Source of the DNA: DUZB01 sp964407525
GTDB lineage: Bacteria; Desulfobacterota; DSM-4660; Desulfatiglandales; Desulfatiglandaceae
Reading direction: 5' to 3'
Assembly: GCA_964407525.1 (NCBI GenBank)
Contig: CAYOWC010000142.1
Span: 1 to 11,870 of the forward strand
Length of the DNA stretch: 11,870 bases
Shown here: positions 1-6,561 of the stretch, in pieces
Layout: each line of letters opens with the position of its first letter
Numbering within the stretch: position 1 is the stretch's first letter
The notes under the pieces: generated by a model
Database searches by the model: none
What the model was told of the DNA's origin: nothing
Seen by the model: the letters and a program-made list of their open reading frames with translations, nothing else
Made by a program: the position numbers and the translations under genes

Positions 1-697
1 TTCTAAATTCCTGGTTTCAATCCACGCCCCTGTGCAAGGGGCGACCCCTCACTTCTTCAGCCATAAAACGTCTACCAGGGTTTCAATCCACGCCCCTGTG
101 CAAGGGGCGACGTTGGTAAAGGGAAGCTAGACAAGATCAAGATAGTTTCAATCCACGCCCCTGTGCAAGGGGCGACTAGATTCTCTATTTCACCAAAACC
201 AAAATCTCCAGTTTCAATCCACGCCCCTGTGCAAGGGGCGACCTCCCATTACGATTATAACCACGGGCTTGCGGGTTTCAATCCACGCCCCTGTGCAAGG
301 GGCGACTTTTCCAGCTCTATTAAACGGTTATCTGCATTAGTTTCAATCCACGCCCCTGTGCAAGGGGCGACTATTCAGTTTCATGCTACTCCTTTCTGCT
401 TCCATGTTTCAATCCACGCCCCTGTGCAAGGGGCGACCCGGAATGTTGATGCTGGTTGTGCTTTTCTTCAGGTTTCAATCCACGCCCCTGTGCAAGGGGC
501 GACTGAGACTTTTCTCGACCTTTTCACAGTCGTATGTTTCAATCCACGCCCCTGTGCAAGGGGCGACTTGGACTTGGTCCCCTTTCTTCGCTGATCGATG
601 TTTCAATCCACGCCCCTGTGCAAGGGGCGACGTGCATCGATACCTCTTGAACAGCCTTCTGAATCGTTTCAATCCACGCCCCTGTGCAAGGGGCGAC
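1..697 (-). CRISPR. Type I-C CRISPR array, 11 identical repeats, 10 spacers
   Basis: Repeats of 32 nt start at 14, 80, 145, 211, 275, 340, 406, 472, 536, 600 and 666. All eleven are identical: on the + strand they begin GTTTCAATCCACGCCCC and end GGGGCGAC, with an internal CGCCCC/GGGGCG stem. Spacers are 34, 33, 34, 32, 33, 34, 34, 32, 32 and 34 nt and show no resemblance to each other. Read on the minus strand the repeat starts GTCGCC and ends GTGGATTGAAAC, the standard I-C crRNA orientation, so transcription runs from the cas2 side towards base 1. Bases 1-13 are probably the end of a further spacer, so the array likely continues beyond the window. The lack of any repeat variation suggests an array that is active or recently rebuilt. 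ORFs called across it are artefacts of the 65-67 nt periodicity. Confidence 0.99.
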
Positions 698-718
698 CGC
701 CAGCTGCCTAAGCCGCTG

Positions 719-728
719 GTTTCAATCA
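719..728 (-). repeat. Truncated leader-proximal repeat
   Basis: GTTTCAATCA on the + strand matches the first 9 bases of the repeat and then diverges. In crRNA orientation this is the last part of a repeat (ATTGAAAC) on the leader side, separated from the first full repeat by only 21 nt (698-718). That is too short for a spacer here, where all others are 32-34 nt. A weaker partial match, TTCAATCCTCCGTGC, starts at 761. It looks like a partly deleted leader-end repeat-spacer unit, though a leader that naturally ends in a repeat-like motif is also possible. Confidence 0.6.
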
Positions 729-831
729 TGATATCAGGTCCGTTACGCGAACCCCATTCCTTCAATCCTCCGTGCTTTCGATTCAAGAATTCCAAACATA
801 TAACCAATTAAATTTACAACGAAATTTCCTA

Positions 832-922
832 GCGCGAACCATGATCTAAAAAAAAACAACATTAACTTCACTATTTCAATAAGTTATGTTCACGAACAGA
901 AATGTGAACATCAGGTTCGCGC
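832..922. repeat. Nested inverted repeats in the leader
   Basis: The outer arms are GCGCGAACC (832-840) and GGTTCGCGC (914-922), a perfect 9-bp inverted repeat. The inner arms are ATGTTCAC (886-893) and GTGAACAT (904-911), a perfect 8-bp inverted repeat with a 10-nt loop. CGCGAACC also occurs as a direct copy at 746-753. The inner hairpin could help end the cas2 mRNA, but no T-run follows it directly: the nine-T run on the minus strand is about 30 nt further on. Protein-binding sites for leader function are the other likely reading. Confidence 0.7.
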
Positions 923-929
923 AGGCCTT

Positions 930-1220
930 TCAAACAATAAGAGGTCCATCCGGATCTTCCGGTTTCTTAGTTCCGACATGCTCCACACGTTTCCTCCAGT
1001 TGGCGCCGAGGAAATAGAAACGGAGACTATCCTTCTCAGGATCAATCTCATCAATCAACCGCTGTCGCAGTCTGGTCCATTGGGCCGGATCGACAGAGCA
1101 TTCGAAAACCGAAAACTGAGCCCGTTGTCCGAAATCTTTGCAGGCTTTTGCCACCCTTCGCAACCGCCGCCGCCCTTCAGGTTTCACCGTGGAAACATCA
1201 TAGCTCACTACAACCAGCAT
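930..1220 (-). CDS. cas2: Cas2 adaptation endonuclease-fold protein
   Basis: 96 aa, the usual length for I-C Cas2. It begins MLVVVSYDVST: the first beta strand of a ferredoxin fold with the conserved Asp at residue 8. The sequence ends with VEHVGTKKPEDPDGPLIV, a tail of the kind seen in I-C Cas2. Cas2 dimerises and bridges two Cas1 dimers to form the spacer integrase. It starts 9 nt after the cas1 stop, with a GGAGA Shine-Dalgarno that overlaps the cas1 stop codon, so it should be co-translated with cas1. It is the last gene before the leader. Confidence 0.97.
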   Translation of the reverse strand: MLVVVSYDVSTVKPEGRRRLRRVAKACKDFGQRAQFSVFECSVDPAQWTRLRQRLIDEIDPEKDSLRFYFLGANWRKRVEHVGTKKPEDPDGPLIV

Positions 1221-1229
1221 CTTAGTCTC

Positions 1230-2261
1230 CTATTTCGAGATAAAGCAAGGATAGCCGTCCAGGTCTCCCCGTAAACATCGAGCCATCAACAACGCCTGCA
1301 TATGAAAGAGAAGCCCAATGGTAACCCTCTCCTCAAGAAAGGGATGATATATCTCATCCTGTTTTCTTTTCTGATAGGCGACGAGTACGGTTTTCCGCGT
1401 CTCATCATCCATCAGAACGGCCCCGGACTCGCTCACAGTAAAGCCTTTTTCCTGGACCTGGTTCAGATTTATCAACGAAAGGGTCAGACGATCAGCAAAA
1501 AAAGGCCGGAATTCTTCCATCATATCGAGAGCCAATCCCGGTCGGCCCGGACGGTCCCTGTGGAGAAAACCAACGGCTGGATCCAGCCCCACAGTTTCAA
1601 GAGCGGATCGTACGTCGTGCGTCAAAAGAGTGTAGATAAAAGACAGCAGGCAATTAACGCGGTCTAAAGGGGGCCGTCGATTCCTCTCCCTGAAAAAAAA
1701 AGCCTTTTTCTGAGAGATAATCAAATGATCAAAGACGCTGAAATAGGTATGGGCCGCCTCCCCCTCAATCCCACGCAAGGTATTCAACGGTGCACCCGCC
1801 TGCACATTCTCTAATGAATGTCCCAATCTCTTGACTGCATTCTCGACATCAGCACAGTCGAGCTTTGCCGAGTGATCTCTTAAAGCCCGTCGCAGCACTG
1901 TACGACAATTGGCAATCTTCCCTATCAACATGGATCTGGCCATCCGAGCAGACACGTCCATGTCATCTGCGCGGCGGTACTGTTCCCTCCTTAAAAGAAC
2001 ATTACCGGATACCGGTCCCCTCACACTTGCAAGGAAACGCCCGTACTCTGTCAGAAAACTGACTGCTACATTTTTTTCGCCGCAAAACCCCATCAGGAAT
2101 GGACTGCAGGTAACATTCCCAAAACAGACGATGCCTCCCAAAGTATGAACAGGAACACGTAAACGGGTCTTTTTCTCAACCCTTACCAACACGGTTTCCC
2201 CTTCCTTTGCCAAATAAGCCCCCTGGGTCATAACAAACAGGGTGTTCAGATGTTTTTTCAT
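1230..2261 (-). CDS. cas1: Cas1 integrase, type I-C
   Basis: 343 aa, typical of I-C Cas1. The metal-binding residues of the alpha-helical domain are visible: E166 in LRGIEGEAAHTYF, H234 in GFLHRDRPGRPG, and D246 in LALDMMEEFRP (E249 and E250 nearby). The N-terminal part (residues 1-80) is the beta-rich dimerisation domain. With Cas2 and Cas4 it captures, trims and integrates new spacers at the leader-repeat junction. The start ATG overlaps the cas4 stop by 4 nt (ATGA), a sign of translational coupling. All catalytic residues are present, so the adaptation module looks intact. Confidence 0.98.
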   Translation of the reverse strand: MKKHLNTLFVMTQGAYLAKEGETVLVRVEKKTRLRVPVHTLGGIVCFGNVTCSPFLMGFCGEKNVAVSFLTEYGRFLASVRGPVSGNVLLRREQYRRADDMDVSARMARSMLIGKIANCRTVLRRALRDHSAKLDCADVENAVKRLGHSLENVQAGAPLNTLRGIEGEAAHTYFSVFDHLIISQKKAFFFRERNRRPPLDRVNCLLSFIYTLLTHDVRSALETVGLDPAVGFLHRDRPGRPGLALDMMEEFRPFFADRLTLSLINLNQVQEKGFTVSESGAVLMDDETRKTVLVAYQKRKQDEIYHPFLEERVTIGLLFHMQALLMARCLRGDLDGYPCFISK

Positions 2262-2902
2262 GGGTCACCCATTTCATCTAAAAGATAACGATCTACGGAT
2301 TTTCCTTTTCCGACGGTCTTCGGAAGGCAGAGGTGTTTCATGGAGCAGCTTTCGCACTTCTTTCCATAAACGGGTTTCGGCGTCTCTCCTGCTTCCACAA
2401 GGGCGTGAAACCGTTTGGCCGTATCCTCTGTTTCCGTTCGCAAATCCGTGTCAAAATCCACATTCTGCCGATGCCTGGTTTTGCCATAAAAGAGGGCGCC
2501 AGACGCGACTTCCACTCCAAGCATCTCCTCCAGACAAAGGGCCTGAGCACAGAGTTGCACCTTGTCAACGTTGTCTTTTTTGGGTTTGCCACGTTTATAT
2601 TCCACGGGAAAGGGTCGCCACTTGCCGCGCGATTTTTCCCTGTTTCGATGGAATTCCACCACGTCCGCCTTGGCGATCAATCCTAACCGGAGAGACCGGA
2701 GAGACATACTGTATTCAACTCGAATATCCCCTCTGGAATTCCGGTCTTCTTCGTGAACGCGCTCATGCAAGACCCTTCCTTCCGCTGTAAAACGGTTTTC
2801 GGCCCAGGCCTGTTCAATATGGATCAGGGCGCACTGCCGCTCACAAAACGCCAGGTGCTGCAGACCGGATAGGGGAAGCAGATCATCTTCGATGTAGTTC
2901 AT
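2258..2902 (-). CDS. cas4: Cas4 PAM-selecting exonuclease, type I-C
   Basis: 214 aa, full length for I-C Cas4. RecB-family nuclease residues are visible: H50, D80 (GLIAKADVVEF), E101 and K103 (PVEYKRGKP). The 4Fe-4S cysteines are at 20/24 (AFCERQC) and at 183, 186 and 192 (KKCESCSMKHLC). Cas4 works with Cas1-Cas2 to choose and trim prespacers next to the PAM. It lies 6 nt after the BRO-N gene stop and overlaps cas1. In an ordinary I-C operon cas4 follows cas7 directly; here a foreign-looking gene separates them, so transcription of cas4-cas1-cas2 depends on read-through or on a promoter within the insertion. Confidence 0.98.
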   Translation of the reverse strand: MNYIEDDLLPLSGLQHLAFCERQCALIHIEQAWAENRFTAEGRVLHERVHEEDRNSRGDIRVEYSMSLRSLRLGLIAKADVVEFHRNREKSRGKWRPFPVEYKRGKPKKDNVDKVQLCAQALCLEEMLGVEVASGALFYGKTRHRQNVDFDTDLRTETEDTAKRFHALVEAGETPKPVYGKKCESCSMKHLCLPKTVGKGKSVDRYLLDEMGDP

Positions 2903-2908
2903 GGCATC

Positions 2909-3739
2909 TCACTTTTTTTCCTTAACCTGTTTCCGTTTTTTCTGAGGAGAGTCTAGATAGTTTTCAGGGGAAACAACCTTCTTTCGGGTCTTTCGTTCCA
3001 AATCATTTCTCGCCTTCCCTGCAACCTCTCCACCCTTGTGAGCAGCACGTTTGCTTTCCTGAAAACCCGTTGCATCATCCACCCGCGTTATCTCAGTCGT
3101 GGCCGCCTCTCCAAGCATGGAGAAAATCAACTCAAGGTCTGTCATATGGTCCCTGAGGTTTTCCCGAATCAGTCCTTTAACTTTTTTGTGTTCGCCAGGC
3201 GTAACACCAAAAGCGGCTTTTGCGATCTCAGCGGTCAGTATCGCGTATTCCTTCTCGCGCGTCACCTCCCTCTTTTTCCACTCGTCTGTAAGCTCCTCCC
3301 TGATGGCAATACCGCGCATTCTTTTCTCTATCCAGTCGTCTGAATAGCCTTTAGCCTTATACAAAGCGCGGGTTCTTTTGGTTGCCAGCTCGGGGTCATC
3401 TATCTCCTTCACGCGTTCATAACCGACCTTTGCCAGCCATCGCTTGAAGGGCTCTGCCTTCGGAGATGGGATGGATTGGGTGATGCGGAAGATGCCTTCT
3501 GTGTTGGCACAATTCATTCGCTGAAGCCCGCCTGCAGTCTGAACTGAAAGGGGGGTGGCAATTTGCCCCCACCCTTTAGAGAGTTCTTTATCTCTACGTC
3601 TCATGTCTTTGATATAACCACTTGGGTTAATTGAGTCAGTAAACGCCGAAACGACATCCACAATGACAAACCACCACTCATTGTTGTGAATCGTTTTCCT
3701 GATTTCCTTACTTCTGAAAACAGCTATGCTTGTCTCCAT
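2909..3739 (-). CDS. BRO-N domain (phage antirepressor-like) protein inside the cas operon
   Basis: 276 aa from the ATG at 3739, chosen because AGGAGG lies 4 nt upstream; a TTG at 3754 would place that ribosome-binding site inside the gene. Residues 1-100 fit the BRO N-terminal domain (SIAVFRSKEIRKTIHNNEWW, then VIVDVVSAFTDS, SGYIKDMRRRD and NTEGIFRITQSIPS). The second half has the C-terminal pattern often found with it (DATGFQESKRAAHKGG, VVSPENYLDS) and a very basic tail. Such proteins are DNA-binding phage or prophage regulators. It is not a known I-C component, yet it sits between cas7 and cas4, in the same orientation and 6 nt from cas4. It may be a mobile cargo gene or a regulator of the adaptation genes; its role is unknown. 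Confidence 0.85.
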   Translation of the reverse strand: METSIAVFRSKEIRKTIHNNEWWFVIVDVVSAFTDSINPSGYIKDMRRRDKELSKGWGQIATPLSVQTAGGLQRMNCANTEGIFRITQSIPSPKAEPFKRWLAKVGYERVKEIDDPELATKRTRALYKAKGYSDDWIEKRMRGIAIREELTDEWKKREVTREKEYAILTAEIAKAAFGVTPGEHKKVKGLIRENLRDHMTDLELIFSMLGEAATTEITRVDDATGFQESKRAAHKGGEVAGKARNDLERKTRKKVVSPENYLDSPQKKRKQVKEKK

Positions 3740-3842
3740 CTCGCCTCCTGCCAATCAAGAATAAGAACTCCCCTTTCCTTACAGTCCCCCTAAAGACAAG
3801 TTACGTTAGGGTGGAAATCACGGCTGTCGGAAACTACTCTCG

Positions 3843-3856
3843 ATTTTGCGCAAAAT
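3843..3856. promoter_or_regulatory. 14-bp perfect palindrome, candidate operator
   Basis: ATTTTGCGCAAAAT reads the same on both strands. It lies about 100 bp upstream of the BRO-N start codon in the long gap after cas7. A symmetric site of this size is typical of a dimeric regulator. What binds it is not visible in the sequence. Confidence 0.4.
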
Positions 3857-3913
3857 GCTTCCTCCTACCCGCGCTATCTGTGGGAACAGTATGGCTGACG
3901 CTGAGTATCCACA

Positions 3914-3941
3914 TGACGTCCCTCGTCGAGCTTGGGCGTCA
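3914..3941 (-). other. Hairpin directly downstream of cas7
   Basis: On the minus strand TGACGCCC pairs with GGGACGTCA (one bulged A) around an 11-nt loop, starting about 8 nt after the cas7 stop. No T-run follows, so it is not a standard terminator. Such hairpins can protect the 3' end of an upstream message, which would fit cas7, the subunit needed in most copies per Cascade. Confidence 0.45.
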
Positions 3942-3948
3942 TTTTGTC

Positions 3949-4881
3949 TTATCCGATTATTCTTTCAAGCGTTACACCTTCGGGAATATTAGTCTGATCA
4001 ATAAGAATTTCGTAGTCGGAAAAATTTCGTGGCGGCTTTGGATTTTCAAATTCAACTTCTCTTTCCTCAATTATTCGTTTGATATTTACTAGATCAAACA
4101 ATCTATGGGCTGGCGCTTTGCCAAACTTGTTTTCATGCGTAAATACATATAAACCCCGGCACGACATCAAACCCTTACTTGCAGATCGATCCATTTCAAA
4201 CATTCCCTGCAATGATTCCCAGAGAAGGCTCAGGTCGTCGTCGGAAAAACCAGTTTGTTGCGCCAAAAAAGGATTAATGAACCCATACCCTTTATAAAGA
4301 CCGTAAGGAATTAACGATTTACGCCCCATCTCACTGACTTTGCCGCCTTCCTCATCGACTTTGGCATCTTCCGGTTTCGTAACAGCAACTCTTGTAATGG
4401 ATACATCCAACGGTACAATAGGATCACAGGAATTGGAAAAGGTCAATTGGACAGGACCGCGAACCTGGCCACAATTGATTTCTGTGGACATTACAGCGCC
4501 AAACGTTCGAACATCATAAAAATTCTTACACATCCAGGACTTTGTCCAATTCTGATTCTTTCGTGAAGGTTTCTTTTTCTGCTCCTTGTTGAACTTTTCC
4601 TTGGTTTCGTTCTGCAATTCAACCCAAGCTCGTTCATGTTGGCTGTTCAGGACCCCCTGATGCTCAACATATATCTCATAACCGGGAGTTTGATTTTTTG
4701 TTAATTCGACATAATTACGGATCTTCCGTTTCAAACAAACGTCCGTCACCAATCCGTGCATGGTTTCAGGATCAACTCTAGGAAGGTTCCCCGCATCAGG
4801 ATCTCCATTAGGATTTCCGTTTTGAACATCAAACAGAATAACAAAATCGTGTCTTTTTTGGATGTCGGCATGCATTGTCAT
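3949..4881 (-). CDS. cas7: Cas7c (Csd2) Cascade backbone protein
   Basis: 310 aa, in the range of I-C Cas7. The N-terminus carries the RRM-fold start (HDFVILFDVQNGNPNGDPDA, residues 11-30) and the LPRVDPETMHGLVTDVCLKRKIRN segment seen in Csd2 proteins; VRTFGAVMS and the GLYKGYGFINP region also fit the family. Several copies line the crRNA spacer in Cascade and flip out every sixth base. The ATG follows the cas8c stop with no gap, and an AGGAG lies 10 nt upstream inside the end of cas8c, which supports this start over the ATG two codons later. Confidence 0.97.
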   Translation of the reverse strand: MTMHADIQKRHDFVILFDVQNGNPNGDPDAGNLPRVDPETMHGLVTDVCLKRKIRNYVELTKNQTPGYEIYVEHQGVLNSQHERAWVELQNETKEKFNKEQKKKPSRKNQNWTKSWMCKNFYDVRTFGAVMSTEINCGQVRGPVQLTFSNSCDPIVPLDVSITRVAVTKPEDAKVDEEGGKVSEMGRKSLIPYGLYKGYGFINPFLAQQTGFSDDDLSLLWESLQGMFEMDRSASKGLMSCRGLYVFTHENKFGKAPAHRLFDLVNIKRIIEEREVEFENPKPPRNFSDYEILIDQTNIPEGVTLERIIG

Positions 4882-5271
4882 TTACTTATTCTCCTTTTTT
4901 TGCATTCTGTTCTCGATTTCTTTTCTGTCATCGGCTTTTTGGTGGTAATATCCGAGTGCAAACATTCCTTGGTCATTCAAATCCAAAACTGATGGAAACG
5001 AAGTGATCCGTCCGCAAACGCCCTCCAGCGTTTTCTCGAAAATATGATACAATCCCTCCTTTTCTTTTCGTATCTTGGCTAGGTGGGCTTTGCTTCCCGC
5101 CAGCAATCGACCGAATACGGACGCAGGCGCTGTGCTGGCTGAACCGTAGAACCGATCGGTAATCGTACTCTTAATACCCCACTGCGCCTGCTTTTGGATG
5201 GCTTCGAGAACCGCCATAAGACGGCCTAATTGGTAACCCTGATTGTCAGATTGATTTTCCAGTTGAACCAT
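4882..5271 (-). CDS. cas11c: Cas11c small subunit from an internal start in cas8c
   Basis: An in-frame ATG at codon 431 of cas8c (MVQLENQSDN...) is preceded by a perfect GGAGGT at 5279-5284, spaced 7 nt from the ATG. The product would be 129 aa, the C-terminal helical part of Cas8c. In type I-C the Cas11 small subunit is known to be made by internal translation of cas8c and is required for Cascade activity. The site here is as good as or better than those of the annotated genes, so I treat it as a real gene product, sharing the stop codon of cas8c. Confidence 0.88.
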   Translation of the reverse strand: MVQLENQSDNQGYQLGRLMAVLEAIQKQAQWGIKSTITDRFYGSASTAPASVFGRLLAGSKAHLAKIRKEKEGLYHIFEKTLEGVCGRITSFPSVLDLNDQGMFALGYYHQKADDRKEIENRMQKKENK

Positions 5272-6561
5272 TTTGTTTACCTCCAATCCGTCGATTTCGG
5301 ACAAAAGAACCATTTTAATAATAGCCGCCCTTGGGCGGGTCACTTTTCGCTCTGCCGCATTCCTGCGCACTGCCAAGGCAAGTAGCCATTTCGGCAAGGA
5401 ATTTCCGTGCAGTGCACTGCCGACCATGGCCGGAAGCACATGTGGCGACATATCCTTATTCGCATCGCGATACAAAGAAGCCGCCAAAGGATAAAGGGCG
5501 ATGGGGTTTGATCCGGAACCGTTGGTATTTACGATCCTTTGTAGTTCAAACCATTTTGCCAGCTTTTGTTTAATGCTAAGAATCGTTGTTTCCAGATAAT
5601 CTCGAACAACAACCCTTGACCCGCTGGCGGAAAGAGATGCTGCAAAAAAATCGGCTTCATTCAATGCCAGATTTCCGAATTCTCCTGTTTTCGCCGAATG
5701 GATCATAGCGCTGACTTCCGCAGGGTCAGGCGCCTGGAAATAATTGCCGATACTGAAGCCGGATTCTTCTTTGGTCCAAAAGATGTACGCAGAGGGACCG
5801 ACTCTGATGTGGGAGCCCTTATCATCAAGAAGATTATTTATGCCCATAGAAAAGCGCTCAGCACATTTGGGGCAGGTGGGCGCAATCAAAGAATTTTTAA
5901 AACCGTATGATTCAAAAGGATCTTTATTGGCCGAAATAATGGAATTTCCGGCAGACTGGCCGTTGGGTACTTTTTTAATCTTGTGGGGAATCCGTCGAAG
6001 GACCGGTCCGTGTTGGCCGCAAACGATGCATTGACCTTTTGACTCAATTCCCTCCTCGCATTTTTTTGACCAGTAACCCTGAACAGAAGCCAATGAGAAT
6101 GGATATACGCCCGCAATCCTGAAAGTTACCTCATCCTTTGATCTTATACCCTTTTCCGCTATTTGATTCCGGGATAAACCACCCTGCTCAATGAAAGTAA
6201 AAATGGTCTGGACCTTTTTCTCATGGGTTTTTTCAACGCAGTCCTTAAGCAGCGTCACAAAAGTTTGATGACACGCCTTGCTCCTCTCCTGTTTTTCTTC
6301 GGCATCGCTAACCCCTAAAACATATTCTGCAGTATCGGATAAGAGTTTGGCTTTAATCCCAGATGACTTCATGACATGTGGGAGATTCATCAACTTCCCA
6401 CGATCGTTTTTTCCTCCCCTCCCATCAGACAATTGCGTGGTTCCCAAATAATTCCCTTCCGCATCCAAATCAATCAGCCATTTCACCGGACGAAGACTGT
6501 ACATCCCGGGAGTTTGGTCTAAGCGGTTTTGCGCATATTCGGCCAGTCGATTCAACAGCAT
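4882..6561 (-). CDS. cas8c: Cas8c (Csd1) large subunit of Cascade
   Basis: 559 aa, close to the family length of about 560-620. It starts MLLNRLAEYA and carries two CxxC pairs, C178/C181 (CIVC) and C230/C233 (CPKC), likely a zinc site. Cas8c reads the PAM, contacts the crRNA 5' handle and recruits Cas3. The C-terminal third encodes the Cas11c small subunit from an internal start. The ATG overlaps the cas5c stop by one base (TGATG), which implies translational coupling. No frameshift or truncation is seen. Confidence 0.96.
   Translation of the reverse strand: MLLNRLAEYAQNRLDQTPGMYSLRPVKWLIDLDAEGNYLGTTQLSDGRGGKNDRGKLMNLPHVMKSSGIKAKLLSDTAEYVLGVSDAEEKQERSKACHQTFVTLLKDCVEKTHEKKVQTIFTFIEQGGLSRNQIAEKGIRSKDEVTFRIAGVYPFSLASVQGYWSKKCEEGIESKGQCIVCGQHGPVLRRIPHKIKKVPNGQSAGNSIISANKDPFESYGFKNSLIAPTCPKCAERFSMGINNLLDDKGSHIRVGPSAYIFWTKEESGFSIGNYFQAPDPAEVSAMIHSAKTGEFGNLALNEADFFAASLSASGSRVVVRDYLETTILSIKQKLAKWFELQRIVNTNGSGSNPIALYPLAASLYRDANKDMSPHVLPAMVGSALHGNSLPKWLLALAVRRNAAERKVTRPRAAIIKMVLLSEIDGLEVNKMVQLENQSDNQGYQLGRLMAVLEAIQKQAQWGIKSTITDRFYGSASTAPASVFGRLLAGSKAHLAKIRKEKEGLYHIFEKTLEGVCGRITSFPSVLDLNDQGMFALGYYHQKADDRKEIENRMQKKENK
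5279..5284 (-). promoter_or_regulatory. Internal Shine-Dalgarno for cas11c
   Basis: GGAGGT on the minus strand, 7 nt (AAACAAA) before the ATG at 5271. It is embedded in cas8c codons for Gly-Leu-Glu-Val and decides the cas11c start. Confidence 0.85.

Larger units (their letters stand above)
698..929 (-). promoter_or_regulatory. CRISPR leader between cas2 and the array
   Basis: This 232-bp stretch lies between the cas2 stop and the first full repeat, on the side where I-C leaders lie. Its centre is AT-rich and includes a run of nine A at 848-856 (T on the transcribed strand). It carries no ORF of its own. Within it are a perfect 9-bp inverted repeat (832-840/914-922), a nested perfect 8-bp inverted repeat (886-893/904-911), a further CGCGAACC copy at 746-753, and a short CCAGC/GCTGG hairpin at 700-719 next to the first repeat. 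It should contain the promoter for pre-crRNA and sites for the Cas1-Cas2-Cas4 integrase, but I cannot pin down a consensus promoter. Confidence 0.75.
3740..3948. other. Non-coding junction between cas7 and the BRO-N gene
   Basis: About 210 bp separates the cas7 stop from the BRO-N start, by far the largest gap within the cas operon, where other spacings run from overlaps of a few bases to about 30 nt. It carries a hairpin just after cas7 and a 14-bp palindrome near its middle. I find no convincing sigma-70 promoter. It probably marks the left boundary of the DNA that brought in the BRO-N gene. Confidence 0.6.

Noticed and set aside
7..697. Spacers matching other parts of this window (self-targeting)
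   Set aside because: I saw no spacer match to the cas genes or the abi region by eye; a proper search of both strands would be needed to be sure.
163..811. ORFs of 110-143 codons across the array on both strands
   Set aside because: They consist of the translated CRISPR repeat and spacers; the periodic peptide is an artefact.
886..911. Rho-independent terminator for cas2
   Set aside because: The stem is good but the T-run lies about 30 nt downstream, too far for a standard terminator.
832..922. 91-bp element with inverted ends as a MITE
   Set aside because: No target-site duplication is visible, the arms are only 9 bp, and the place is a CRISPR leader, where paired sites are expected.
978..1274. 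Plus-strand ORF opposite cas2 and cas1
   Set aside because: Shadow of two well-supported genes; no family features.
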